Shown here: one piece after another, positions 30,314 to 38,917 of the stretch
Numbering within the stretch: the stretch's first letter is position 1
Layout of the letters: each line of letters starts with the position of its first letter
Assembly (NCBI GenBank): GCA_012744475.1
Contig: JAAYBV010000057.1
Location: 1 to 57,845, forward strand
DNA from: Phycisphaerae bacterium
GTDB lineage: Bacteria; Planctomycetota; Phycisphaerae; Sedimentisphaerales; Anaerobacaceae
Reading direction: 5' to 3'
DNA length: 57,845 nt
Made by a program: the position numbers and the translations under genes
The notes under the pieces: generated by a model
Database searches by the model: none
Told to the model about the DNA's origin: nothing
What the model saw: the letters and a program-made list of their open reading frames with translations, nothing else

Positions 30314-32026
30314 TCAGACTTCCGAATACGAACTATGATCCGGTAGGATGATGATCGGGCTGGTGATCCCGCTGGGCAGCATCATGTCTTCTTCGGGCGT
30401 GATGCTGATGACACCGATGTCGCCCAGCTCGGTGGTCTCCGAACCTCCATCGTCGAGTGTCGCTCCGATGTTCGTCACGAAGCCGCTTGTCCACGAGCTT
30501 GTGTCGGCCATGGAGATGATCGTCCCATAGATCTGAGCGTTGCCTCGAATGTCCACGATCCCGCCGACAATGGCGCCGGTCAGGACGTTGTTGTCGCTCT
30601 GTTCGGGGTTCGTGTTGCCCAGGTCCACGTTGAAGTGCGGGGCCAGAATGGTGGCCTCCTGGATCGACGACTGATTGTTGAACGTCGCGGTCCCGGTGAA
30701 GTACAGGGCGTTGTTCTGCCACAGGAGGCTCTTGGGCGTGTTGGTTACGATCACGCCGTTGAAGGTGCAGTCCTCGAATCGAACGTTGTTGTAGTAATTG
30801 CTGGCGTTCTTGTTGCAGTCGACGTAGAGGACCTCCTGGAAGGTGCAGTTGCGGAAGAGGGCGTTCTGATTGGACGGCAGCAGCGCATTGGTGAACGTCT
30901 GGTTCTGGTACACCCGGCGAGTCAGCTTGCGGCTGGAACTGCTGCTGGCCTGGGCGTAGTTGCCGGGCTTGTGAGGGAAGTATTCGGTCGTCGTGGTGCT
31001 GCTGGAAAGCGAAGCCAGCCCGGTCCTGTAATCATCCGTGTCGTAATCGGCGATGTTCAGCCCGGCCATACTGGTGGAGTGTTTGGTCGGGTCGTAGTAC
31101 TGCACGTTCTGGTGGTAGCCCTGGAGCTGATCGGCCGTGCTGTAGATGCGGTTCTCGAAGTCGACGGGGATGCGGTTGCCGTCGCCGTCAAAGACGGGAT
31201 TGCCGTCCGTGTCGGTCAACCAGAGATCGTCGTCGATCGTACCGACCGCGTCGGCTACAGGATCCCCATTGATATCGTAGACCGTCTGCCCGAACTCGAA
31301 CAAGGGTTTGCCGTCACCGCTGAGCGTTTCGAGCTGATAGCTGTAGCCGTCAATCTCATCCTGCGTGATGGCGGTGTTGACCGTCCCGAGCACGGTGGTT
31401 TCGCTGGTGGTGTTGAAGGGCGAGACCGAGGGATGCTTCCACGTGCTGAAGAGGTCTCCGTGAATGGTGGTGTCTCCCGTCAGCCACATGCGTCCCCGGC
31501 CGGCGAGGGCGTACGTCAGGATCTCTCGGTCCTTGGTGATCTTCATCTCCATGCCGACGGTGCGGATCGCCTCTCCGCTGGTTCCGGTCGACGACAGACA
31601 GATGACGTACGGGTTGTCGGCCTCGCGGTAGAATCGGACGCCAAAGGCGGTGCCGGAGCCGTCGAGCGTCATGCCGTTGATGGTCAGCTCGTTGGCATCG
31701 TAGTCGACGGTCTGGCCATCCAGGGGATTGTCGTGGACATACGTGCAAAGATCGGCCCAGACCAGATCGGCGTCATCTTCGTTGACGTAGTTCCTGTTGG
31801 TTTGCTCCAGCGGGACGGTGTGAACGATGTACTTGGCGCACTCGAGCCCGGACTGGGCGGCCAACAGCGCGGTGTTGAGTCTGTGATGGTTCGAGGCTAC
31901 TTCGACGTTGGCCCCGGAGATGGTGGCCAGTGAGACGGCCAGCGCTGAGAAGACCAGGACGAAGATCATGGACAAAATCAGCGCCGAGCCTCTGGATTTG
32001 TGGTGGTGCTTACCTGCCGTGGACAT
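30314..32026 (-). CDS. PilX-like exported protein with pilin-type N-terminus and beta-solenoid-like C-terminus
   Basis: The 570-residue protein begins with a short basic leader followed by GSALILSMIFVLVFSALAVSLATISGANVEVASNHH and NTALLAAQSGLECAKYI (split here), the class III/PilX-type membrane helix of minor pilins and planctomycete PilX-like proteins. The middle contains long Thr/Asp-rich segments. The C-terminal part (about 380-520) carries short repeated strands such as NALFRNCTFQEVLYVDCNKNAS and NVRFEDCTFNGVIVTN, suggesting a parallel beta-solenoid. No processing peptidase is in the window. The partner at 32259 has the same architecture. A promoter lies at 32089-32117 and GGGGGGAAA precedes the ATG. 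Confidence 0.65.
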   Translation of the reverse strand: MSTAGKHHHKSRGSALILSMIFVLVFSALAVSLATISGANVEVASNHHRLNTALLAAQSGLECAKYIVHTVPLEQTNRNYVNEDDADLVWADLCTYVHDNPLDGQTVDYDANELTINGMTLDGSGTAFGVRFYREADNPYVICLSSTGTSGEAIRTVGMEMKITKDREILTYALAGRGRMWLTGDTTIHGDLFSTWKHPSVSPFNTTSETTVLGTVNTAITQDEIDGYSYQLETLSGDGKPLFEFGQTVYDINGDPVADAVGTIDDDLWLTDTDGNPVFDGDGNRIPVDFENRIYSTADQLQGYHQNVQYYDPTKHSTSMAGLNIADYDTDDYRTGLASLSSSTTTTEYFPHKPGNYAQASSSSSRKLTRRVYQNQTFTNALLPSNQNALFRNCTFQEVLYVDCNKNASNYYNNVRFEDCTFNGVIVTNTPKSLLWQNNALYFTGTATFNNQSSIQEATILAPHFNVDLGNTNPEQSDNNVLTGAIVGGIVDIRGNAQIYGTIISMADTSSWTSGFVTNIGATLDDGGSETTELGDIGVISITPEEDMMLPSGITSPIIILPDHSSYSEV

Positions 32027-32088
32027 GTGTTTCCCCCCCGGAAAACGACCTGCTGTGTAACGGTGCTGCCCTTCTACGATCCATATTA

Positions 32089-32117
32089 ACTATAGGATAC
32101 AAACGGGCGGGTGCCAA
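32089..32117 (-). promoter_or_regulatory. Sigma70-like promoter for the PilX-like gene at 30314
   Basis: On the minus strand: TTGGCA (32117-32112), a 17-bp spacer and TATAGT (32094-32089), about 60 bases upstream of ATG 32026. Confidence 0.55.
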
Positions 32118-32176
32118 ACCGGACGGGGGACTTGCTCTGGGCTGGTCCTTTGGGCCTGATGCTATCGGACCTGTTT

Positions 32177-32251
32177 GGGCCCGTGCGGGTTCACGGGCCC
32201 GCGCGGCCGCCTGTCGGAGCCTGGCGGGGGGCCTTCCGTGCAGAAGGCCCC
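32177..32251. repeat. Two adjacent G+C-rich hairpins between the PilX-like genes
   Basis: GGGCCCGTG/CACGGGCCC (32177-32200) and GGGGCCTTC/GAAGGCCCC (32228-32251). The second lies eight bases after the stop of the gene at 32259. Neither is followed by a T-run, so they may stabilise or pause rather than terminate. Confidence 0.55.
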
Positions 32252-32258
32252 TGTGTGC

Positions 32259-33650
32259 TCAGATACACTCGTGGTAACTGTTGGGCGCAAACTCGAGCGT
32301 TGTCGCCGGCGCGAAACCGGCCGGGATCTTGTCACGTCCCGAGCGGTGGAATACGAGGTCCGTGTTGCCGGCCAGTTCCATGCGGTCGTCGGAGTAGTTG
32401 ATGATCGAGCCATTGATCGTTCCTCCGGCATTGCCGTAGAACTGAACCCCGCTGGCGGCGATCACCCCGTTGATCATGCTGGCGTTGCCGCCAAAGGACA
32501 CGCTGAACCCCGGCGCGACAATGAACGTCCCGGTCTGCTCGGTGAGCGCCCCGAACTCCTCCTCGGACAGGGTGGAAACGTCATGACTGAGCACGGTGCC
32601 GCCGAAATCGAGCTGGTTGAGTGCCGACGGGGCTTCCAACTGGCCTTCGGCGACGATGATGCCGTTGATCGTCGCGTTGCCGACGAAGCGGACGACATTG
32701 GGCTGGCGAACGTAGACGATGCCGTTGACGGTGGTATTGCCGGTGAACTGCGGATTGGTGTCCGGCGGGATCTCGATGTTGGTCAGCGTGGTGTTCGAGG
32801 TCGGATCGCCCGGCTGAAACGTGGTTTGGATGTAGCCTTCGAAGTCCTGTGGATTGGGGACGGGGAACGTGCAGGCATCGGCGCCGATGGTGATGTACTC
32901 GGCCGCAGCGGCGCCCTTGGCGCCATACACGGAACTGCTGCTGGCGATGTCGATGTAGGCAGAGCCGTTGGCGATGGTCACCTTGCCGGCGATCGAGGAT
33001 TTCCCGATCATCTCGAGGGCCAGGGCGCTGCTGAGGCTCTCGATGTAGATATCGGCCCAGAATTTCTCGTTGAACGTCTCGATGTCCACGTTGCCCTGGG
33101 TCATCAAAGGTCCCCGGGTGGCGATGCCGTAATCGAAGATGGGATTGCCGATCTCCTTGAACTGGTAGCTGACGGCCACCCGTTTGGTGGCCCGGCCGCC
33201 GCTGCCGGTGATCGTGATGTCGATGGCATCGTAGTCGGTTGCGCCGTCGAGGAGGCGACCGTAGGTCAGTGCGGCCGTGAAGCTGGTCTTGGTCGCCCCG
33301 TCCAGGCTGACCGGCAGTATGGTGATCGTGCTATCCTCGTACACGACTTCCATATTTGGCAGATCGGCGAATTCGGCCTCCAGTTCATCGGAGAGGTCCT
33401 CCAGGCGACTGGTCGGGGCCCCGCTGGGAAGGCTGATGTCGTTGAGGTAATACCGCAGGACTTCGAGACCCGAATGCGCGCTGGCGAGCGCGCGGCCGGC
33501 GTCCTGCTGGTTGTTTGCGACCTGGACGTTGGCGCTGGAGATCGTCGCCATGGCGATGGACAGCGAGGAGAGCACTGCCAGAAAGATGAGCGACAAGACC
33601 AGCGCAGAACCGCCTCGACGGCGGATGGTGATACACGATGACAGTCTCAT
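32259..33650 (-). CDS. PilX-like exported protein, shorter paralogue
   Basis: The 463-residue protein has the same N-terminus type as its neighbour: basic leader RRRGG, then SALVLSLIFLAVLSSLSIAMA and TISSANVQVANNQQDAGRALASAHSGLEVLRYYL. The C-terminal part has repeated short strands (NTTVNGIVYVRQPNVVRFVG, NATINGIIVAEGQLEAP, NASMINGVIAASGVQFYG) typical of a bactofilin-like or parallel beta-solenoid fold. It is likely a pilus-associated or cell-surface protein. ATG 33650 is preceded by GGGGGAAG. The two paralogues are tandem, 230 bases apart, suggesting gene duplication followed by divergence. Confidence 0.65.
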   Translation of the reverse strand: MRLSSCITIRRRGGSALVLSLIFLAVLSSLSIAMATISSANVQVANNQQDAGRALASAHSGLEVLRYYLNDISLPSGAPTSRLEDLSDELEAEFADLPNMEVVYEDSTITILPVSLDGATKTSFTAALTYGRLLDGATDYDAIDITITGSGGRATKRVAVSYQFKEIGNPIFDYGIATRGPLMTQGNVDIETFNEKFWADIYIESLSSALALEMIGKSSIAGKVTIANGSAYIDIASSSSVYGAKGAAAAEYITIGADACTFPVPNPQDFEGYIQTTFQPGDPTSNTTLTNIEIPPDTNPQFTGNTTVNGIVYVRQPNVVRFVGNATINGIIVAEGQLEAPSALNQLDFGGTVLSHDVSTLSEEEFGALTEQTGTFIVAPGFSVSFGGNASMINGVIAASGVQFYGNAGGTINGSIINYSDDRMELAGNTDLVFHRSGRDKIPAGFAPATTLEFAPNSYHECI

Positions 33651-33795
33651 TTCTTCCCCCGATGTTGCCTGATGTGTTCAGTCAATTGTGCCTGCCATCA
33701 AGAGCTCCACCAAAACATAGGAAATCGGGAAGGCTGTGGACGTTGGTCAGTGGCTAAAAGCCGCAAGCAAATGACGCAAACGAGGCAGGGGATGG

Positions 33796-34656
33796 CTAAA
33801 CGTCTTGCCGTTCGGCGAAGTAGCTGCTGCGGGCGAAGGGAGACGCCTGCACCCAGTCGAATCCGATGCTCCGCGCCTCTTGTGCCCACCAGGCGAATTC
33901 TTCCGGACGCACGTAGTCGATCACAGCAAGCGAATCCCGAGAGGGCTTGAGGTACTGTCCAATGGTGATGCGCCGGCAGCCGACGGCGCGCAGGTCTCGC
34001 AGGACCTGCATCACTTCCTCGTCGGTCTCGCCCAGGCCGAGCATGATCGAGGACTTGGTGGGAGTGTCGCGATATCGCCGGGCCGCCATATCGAGCAGGC
34101 GCAGGCTGAGCCGGTAATTGCCGCCGGATCGGGCCTTCGGATAGAGCGAAGGAACCATCTCAACGTTATGCGCGAACACGAAGGGCAATGCGTCGGCCAG
34201 GATGTCGAGGGCCTCGGACTGATTGTCGCGGAAGTCCGGCGTGAGAATCTCGAACCGCACGGAAGGGCACTGCTTGCGGACTTCGGCGACGCAGTCGCGG
34301 AAATGTCCGGCCCCTCCGTCGGGCAGATCGTCCCGATTGACGCTGGTCATCACGAGGTACTTCAAGCCCATCTGCTGGACCATGCGGGCCAGCCTGGCCG
34401 GCTCAGTCCGGTCGGGCGGCTCCGGCTTGCCCGTGGCGACCGAGCAGAACCGGCAATTGCGCGTGCAGACGTTGCCCAGGATCAGGACGGTCGCGGTGCC
34501 GCGGCCCCAGCATTCGCCCTTGTTGGGGCAGTTCGCGTGGTCGCAGATCGTCTCGATGTGCAGCGATTCGAGCGTCCGCTCGGTGTGCTGAAAGCTGTGC
34601 CCGGCGGGCCAGGGCCGGCGCAGCCACGGGGGCAGTCGTTTGGCGTTGGCGCTCAT
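33796..34656 (-). CDS. lipA: Lipoyl synthase
   Basis: LipA is a radical-SAM enzyme that inserts two sulfurs into protein-bound octanoyl groups to make lipoate on 2-oxoacid dehydrogenases and the glycine cleavage H protein. The 286-residue protein has both Fe-S clusters: the auxiliary cluster motif CDHANCPNKGEC and the radical-SAM motif CTRNCRFC, followed by the SVATGKPEPPD segment. The C-terminal ARSSY supplies the conserved Ser ligand of the auxiliary cluster. The length is typical. It overlaps lipB by four bases (ATGA-type), so the two are translationally coupled in the order lpdA-lipB-lipA. Confidence 0.96.
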   Translation of the reverse strand: MSANAKRLPPWLRRPWPAGHSFQHTERTLESLHIETICDHANCPNKGECWGRGTATVLILGNVCTRNCRFCSVATGKPEPPDRTEPARLARMVQQMGLKYLVMTSVNRDDLPDGGAGHFRDCVAEVRKQCPSVRFEILTPDFRDNQSEALDILADALPFVFAHNVEMVPSLYPKARSGGNYRLSLRLLDMAARRYRDTPTKSSIMLGLGETDEEVMQVLRDLRAVGCRRITIGQYLKPSRDSLAVIDYVRPEEFAWWAQEARSIGFDWVQASPFARSSYFAERQDV

Positions 34657-35330
34657 GGTCGCGTTCCGCCCAGGTGATGCGGGAGCAGTCTCGTCAGATG
34701 CATCTTGGCCGCGTCCATATCGCAGGGCCGGCCCGTTTCCTTTTTGACCGAAGTCATCTCGACGCCGTCGAGGCCGCAGGGGACCATCGCGTCGAACAGA
34801 CGCAGGTCGTTGCAGATGTTGATGGCCATGCCGTGGTACGTCACGAACCGGCGCACGCGCACGCCGACCGAGGCGATCTTCCTGCCGCCGGTCCAGAGCC
34901 CCGGAAAGCCTTTTCGCCTTTCGGCCGTGACGCCGGCCCGCGCGAGCAGGTCGATGCCGATTGCTTCAAGCGTCCGGACGTATTCACTGGCGCTCAGACC
35001 CAGACGTTGAAGGTGGACAATCGGATAGAAGACCAGTTGACCCGGATTGTGGGCGGTGGCGCCGCCGCCGCGACGGATCTCGACCACATCGATGCCGCGT
35101 CGCCTCAACTCATCCGGATCGACCAGCAGCCTGTTGGCGCTCTGGCGCGCTCCCAGCGTGATGACGGGCGGATGCTCGACGATCAGCACGGTGTCGCCGA
35201 TCCGGCCGGCCTGACGCTGCTGGTTCAACTGCTGTTGGAGCGACAGAACCTCACGATAGTCGGCCAGACCCAGGTCGCGGACTTCCAACGCCTCGGCGGT
35301 TGTTGCATCGATCTGGATGTCACGCGTCAC
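34653..35330 (-). CDS. lipB: Octanoyl-[acyl carrier protein]-protein octanoyltransferase
   Basis: LipB transfers octanoate from acyl carrier protein to lipoyl domains, the step before LipA. The 225-residue protein carries the family motif in the form RRGGGATAHNPGQLVFYP, where most members have RGGxxTYHGPGQ; the Tyr-His-Gly of the consensus reads Ala-His-Asn here. The catalytic Lys (GRKIASVGVRV) and Cys (MVPCGLDGVEMTS) are both present, so it should be active. It overlaps lipA by four bases and lies 145 bases after lpdA, a gap that contains a dispersed palindrome (35380-35407). Confidence 0.93.
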   Translation of the reverse strand: MTRDIQIDATTAEALEVRDLGLADYREVLSLQQQLNQQRQAGRIGDTVLIVEHPPVITLGARQSANRLLVDPDELRRRGIDVVEIRRGGGATAHNPGQLVFYPIVHLQRLGLSASEYVRTLEAIGIDLLARAGVTAERRKGFPGLWTGGRKIASVGVRVRRFVTYHGMAINICNDLRLFDAMVPCGLDGVEMTSVKKETGRPCDMDAAKMHLTRLLPHHLGGTRP

Positions 35331-35379
35331 CGGCGGACTCTCCGCACGAAATCAAAAGGCAAAGTGCAAAATGCAGATC

Positions 35380-35407
35380 GTAGGGGCGAATCATGATTCG
35401 CCCGTAC
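35380..35407. repeat. Palindromic repeat GTAGGGGCGAAT
   Basis: The core GGGCGAATCATGATTCGCCC is a 20-bp perfect palindrome flanked by GTAG and GTAC-like ends. The copy within the kinase gene at 48594-48621 differs only in the central four bases. Confidence 0.75.
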
Positions 35408-35475
35408 CTCATCCGCCTCCGCCGGATTCCGCAGTTTTGATTCTTGCCTTTTGCTGTCTGATTCATCATTCCGTG

Positions 35476-36849
35476 CTATTCCAGGAGCAGCTCGCCCAGC
35501 GCTTCGTGCATCGCGTCTTCGAGGGTCTCGGAGATCGTCGGGTGCGGGAACGTAATCTGGCGGATCGGCTCGCACGTGCCGATCAGCGTCCGGGCGAACG
35601 CGACGAATTCGGTCGCCAGCGGCCCGACCATCGTGACGCCCACGATTTCGTTGATCGCGTTGTCGCGAATGGCGTGAATCTGGCCGTTCGTGTCGTTCTC
35701 GGCAACGCTGCGTCCGTTGGCCTTGTAGAAGCCCTTGCCGACCGTGACATCCAGCCCTTCGGCCTGGCACTTCGCCTCGGTCTTGCCCACGGACGCGACC
35801 TCGGGGAACGTGAAGATCACGCGCGGAATCAGGTCGTAGTCGAGCATCTCCTCGCTGCTGCCGGTGGCGTTGGCGGCCGCGACCTCTGCCTCGGCGGTCG
35901 CGCCGTGCGCCAGGTAGGTGGTGCCGACGACGTCGCCGACCGCGTAGACGCCCGGCACGTTCGTCTCCATTCTCTTGTTGACCTTGATGACCGGTCCGTT
36001 CATCTCGAGGCCCAGCGCCGAGACGATGGCCCTATCCACGGCGGCGCGCCGCCCGACGGCCACCAGCACGCGTTCGGCCTCGATGGCTTGGCCGCCGTCG
36101 AGGTTGACCTTGGCCGACGACGGACCTTTGTCGACGCTCATCACCCTTCGCCCGGTCAGCGCCTCGATGCCGAGGCCCTTGAACTCGCGTTCGACCAGCC
36201 GGCTCGCCCACGAATCGAGCATCGGCAGCAGACTTTCGAGCGCTTCGACGATGGTGACCTTGGTTCCCATCGCGGCATACGCGCAGCCCAACTCGCAGCC
36301 GATCACGCCGCCCCCGACGACGACCATCGACTTGGGAATCTCCGGCAGCGACAGCGCCTCTGTGCTGCTGATGACGACCTTGCCGTCGAAAGGAAGGCTC
36401 GGGATCTGGATCGATTCGGAGCCGGTCGCCAGGATCAGTTTGCCCGCGTCGAGATCGGTCTTCTGCCCGTTGGCTTCGACCGTGACCTTCGTCGGCGAAT
36501 GGACGACGGCGGTCCCTTCGAAATAGGCGATCTTGGCGGACTTCATCCCGCCTTGCATGCCTTTGCGCAGGCCGGCGATGATACTCTCGCGGCGTTGCTG
36601 GATTCTGGGCCAGTTGGGCGCCGCCGACGGGATGTCGATGCCCATCTCCGACGCGCTGCGGGCCTTCATCAGCAGGTGCGCCGACGCCAGCAGCGTCTTG
36701 GACGGGATGCAGCCCCAGTTCAGGCAGGTGCCTCCGATGAACTGTCTCTCGACCAGGGCCACCGAGGCCCCTCGCTGGGCGCAGCGCCTGGCGGCCCTGG
36801 CGCCGCCGGGTCCGGCCCCGATCACCACAACGTCAAACCTCTCGGCCAT
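35476..36849 (-). CDS. lpdA: Dihydrolipoyl dehydrogenase
   Basis: LpdA (E3) reoxidises dihydrolipoyl groups of 2-oxoacid dehydrogenase complexes and the glycine cleavage system, using FAD and NAD+. The 457-residue protein has the N-terminal FAD-binding GAGPGGARAARRCAQRG, the redox-active disulfide GGTCLNWGCIPSK, the NAD-binding VVVGGGVIGCELGCAYAAMG, the second FAD segment GVYAVGDVVG, and the C-terminal dimer-interface motif FPHPTISETLEDA with the catalytic His. The length is normal. Its grouping with lipB and lipA indicates a lipoate-function operon; no E1/E2 gene is in the window. A promoter is at 36929-36956. Confidence 0.96.
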   Translation of the reverse strand: MAERFDVVVIGAGPGGARAARRCAQRGASVALVERQFIGGTCLNWGCIPSKTLLASAHLLMKARSASEMGIDIPSAAPNWPRIQQRRESIIAGLRKGMQGGMKSAKIAYFEGTAVVHSPTKVTVEANGQKTDLDAGKLILATGSESIQIPSLPFDGKVVISSTEALSLPEIPKSMVVVGGGVIGCELGCAYAAMGTKVTIVEALESLLPMLDSWASRLVEREFKGLGIEALTGRRVMSVDKGPSSAKVNLDGGQAIEAERVLVAVGRRAAVDRAIVSALGLEMNGPVIKVNKRMETNVPGVYAVGDVVGTTYLAHGATAEAEVAAANATGSSEEMLDYDLIPRVIFTFPEVASVGKTEAKCQAEGLDVTVGKGFYKANGRSVAENDTNGQIHAIRDNAINEIVGVTMVGPLATEFVAFARTLIGTCEPIRQITFPHPTISETLEDAMHEALGELLLE

Positions 36850-36928
36850 GCTCGACTACCTCACTGTACGGGTTGGCATTTCGTCGTCCAATGCTCCTCG
36901 CACGCCGGCGCCGCCGGCGCGAGGGCAC

Positions 36929-36956
36929 AGTATAGCACAACGCCCCCGAGTCGCAA
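36929..36956 (-). promoter_or_regulatory. Sigma70-like promoter of lpdA-lipB-lipA
   Basis: On the minus strand: TTGCGA (36956-36951), a 16-bp spacer and TATACT (36934-36929). A G+C-rich hairpin (about 36897-36922) lies just after the expected start site. Confidence 0.5.
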
Positions 36957-36982
36957 ACCGGAACGTTCAGCCCGTCCAGTGG

Positions 36983-38677
36983 CTACGGGGTCTTCCTGGG
37001 AGTCAGGATTTGGAATTCCCAGATGGTTGGGCCGTCGGTGGCTTCAAGGATGTTCAGACGGACCCGCTGCGCGGTGACAGGCTCGCAAGCGGCGGTGAAT
37101 TCCTCGCCGATTCGCTGGCCCTCGACGAAGGTCACCCAAGTTCCGTCGTCGGCGTATTGCAGCTCGAAACGCCGGACGCGGTCGTAGGCCTCGCTGAGCA
37201 TTACCTTCGCGATCGTCTCGGGCCGCCCCAGGTCCACCTCCAGCCACGCCTGTTTGACGCCGGAATCCGTCGCCCACCGCGTGCCGGGATCGTCGTCGAA
37301 CGCCTTGTCGGGACCGTGGGAAGGGTTGTTCTGAAAGACGTTCGAGGCTGAGGCTTTTTTGCCTGCGGCCAGCGACGACGAGGGCAACGCCAGCGCTGCG
37401 ATGTCCGCCGCCGGGCCATCCAGCGTCAGCTCCACGATCGTGTCGATCGGGTCGCGGTACTCTTCGCGCACGCCGATCACGATCGCGTCGGACGTCTGGC
37501 GGACGCTGACGGAGCCGCCGGTCAGGAGCGACGCATTGGCGATACGCTTCGGCAACGCCGGCAGCGTGACGGTCTCGTCGCGCCAGTCGAGGATGTGGAC
37601 GTAGACGGTGTTGCCCCGGTGGGTGCTGGCCAAGGAGGCGGTGGTCTTGAAGGGGCCGCCGCGCGTGCCGTAGATGGTCTGGCCGTACTTGCCGAGCCAC
37701 TGGCCCATCTCGAGCAGGCGCTCCACCTGTCGCGGTTCGATTCGCCCATCGGGCATAGGCCCGACGTTGAACAGCAGGTTCCCATCGCCTCCGACGACGC
37801 GCACGAGCGTCTGGATGCACTCCTTCTCGGATTTCATCACGTCGTTCGGCTTCCAGGCCCACTGCTGACAAATGGTCATGCAGGTTTCCCACGGCCGATT
37901 GTTCTGGAAGTTGCCGATGCGCTGCTCCGGCGTGTCGTAGTCGCCCGCGATACCGTTGCGGCCCTTGCTCACGCGGTTGTTGATCACGAGATTCGGCTGG
38001 AGGCCCTTGAGGTAGGCGTACAGTTCGTCGCCGTATTCGAGCGTCCAGGGCTCCTCCCACTGGCCGTCGAACCACATGATGCCCAGTGGTCCGTAGTTCT
38101 CGATGATCTCCCTCGTCTGGTTCTTGAGGTACTGGAAGTACCGCGGCATGTTGGGGCTGGGCTTCTTCGTGCTGCCGCCGGGACTGCCCATCGGATAGTC
38201 CGGATGGTACCAGTCGCAGATCGAGTGGTAGGTGCAGAACTGGATGCCGTGCTCGGCGCAGGCGGCGGCCAGCTCGCGCATGACATCTCGCTGGAAGGGC
38301 GTGTTGCCGATGTGGTAGTCGGTGTACTTCGACGGCCACAGGCAGAACCCGTCGTGGTGTTTGGACGTCAGGACGAGGTAGCGCATTCCGGCCTCTTTGG
38401 CGGTTGTGACCCACGCTTCGGCGTCGAACAGCGTAGGATTGAAGCGCTTGTAGAGCTGGTCGTATTCGTCAGCAGGCACCTCGCGCCCACGCGACCAGCC
38501 GATCTCGGTGCCCTTGAGGCTGACCGGACCCCAGTGCACGAAAAGCCCGAACTTCAGGTCCCGCCATGCCTCAATCGCCTCACTCTCGGCGGCTGGGCAC
38601 CGCCAGGCCCAAGCCGCGACGATGCACAGAACGATCCCCAACACTCTCGCTGTCTGACTGTGTCCGCACGTTGTCAT
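36983..38677 (-). CDS. Secreted GH29 alpha-L-fucosidase with C-terminal F5/8 type C domain
   Basis: GH29 enzymes release L-fucose from fucosylated glycans with retention of configuration. The 564-residue protein has a signal peptide (VLGIVLCIVAAWAWRCPAAES) and then the GH29 catalytic barrel: KFGLFVHWGPVSLKG, YLVLTSKHHDGFCLWPS, and GIMWFDGQWEEPW with the nucleophile Asp near residue 202. A beta-sandwich follows, and from about 430 a discoidin-like domain (SNVFQNNPSHGPDKAFDDDPGTRW) that probably binds glycans. The acid/base residue is not assigned here. ATG 38677 is firm: AAAGGAG is seven bases upstream; an earlier in-frame start at 38752 would lie before the promoter-like TATACT. Confidence 0.92.
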   Translation of the reverse strand: MTTCGHSQTARVLGIVLCIVAAWAWRCPAAESEAIEAWRDLKFGLFVHWGPVSLKGTEIGWSRGREVPADEYDQLYKRFNPTLFDAEAWVTTAKEAGMRYLVLTSKHHDGFCLWPSKYTDYHIGNTPFQRDVMRELAAACAEHGIQFCTYHSICDWYHPDYPMGSPGGSTKKPSPNMPRYFQYLKNQTREIIENYGPLGIMWFDGQWEEPWTLEYGDELYAYLKGLQPNLVINNRVSKGRNGIAGDYDTPEQRIGNFQNNRPWETCMTICQQWAWKPNDVMKSEKECIQTLVRVVGGDGNLLFNVGPMPDGRIEPRQVERLLEMGQWLGKYGQTIYGTRGGPFKTTASLASTHRGNTVYVHILDWRDETVTLPALPKRIANASLLTGGSVSVRQTSDAIVIGVREEYRDPIDTIVELTLDGPAADIAALALPSSSLAAGKKASASNVFQNNPSHGPDKAFDDDPGTRWATDSGVKQAWLEVDLGRPETIAKVMLSEAYDRVRRFELQYADDGTWVTFVEGQRIGEEFTAACEPVTAQRVRLNILEATDGPTIWEFQILTPRKTP

Positions 38678-38716
38678 AGACCGGCTCCTTTCGATGGATT
38701 CGTGTCGTGTGCACCC

Positions 38717-38745
38717 AGTATACCCGCCCGTCGCCCGCCACGAAA
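38717..38745 (-). promoter_or_regulatory. Candidate promoter of the fucosidase gene
   Basis: On the minus strand: TTTCGT (38745-38740), a 17-bp spacer and TATACT (38722-38717); the -10 is good, the -35 weak. Confidence 0.4.
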
Positions 38746-38802
38746 TACACAATAGGTCCTATTGGAGCGATAGGCCCCCACAAGACCTTTTCGGTTCTGC
38801 AC

Positions 38803-38830
38803 TTGACGCCAAAGGCGGAAACACGATAAT
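38803..38830 (+). promoter_or_regulatory. Candidate promoter of the pseudopilin gene
   Basis: TTGACG (38803-38808), a 16-bp spacer and GATAAT (38825-38830), about 88 bases before ATG 38918. It lies divergently to the fucosidase promoter. Confidence 0.4.
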
Positions 38831-38917
38831 AGATGGTGAACAGCGACGGTGGCCGAGCACCGGCAAGAGTGCCGTGCGGCGTCAGGACTCCTTGTCGAAC
38901 CAAGGAGTGCGGAAGCC

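Noticed and set aside
32175-33641. 488-residue plus-strand open frame
   Set aside because: Antisense to the PilX-like gene, with no recognisable domain.
36897-36922. G+C-rich hairpin as terminator of the fucosidase gene
   Set aside because: No T-run follows on the minus strand, and the hairpin lies within the predicted lpdA leader.
38678-38752. N-terminal extension of the fucosidase
   Set aside because: The extension would start upstream of the promoter-like TATACT, and the signal peptide plus AAAGGAG support ATG 38677.
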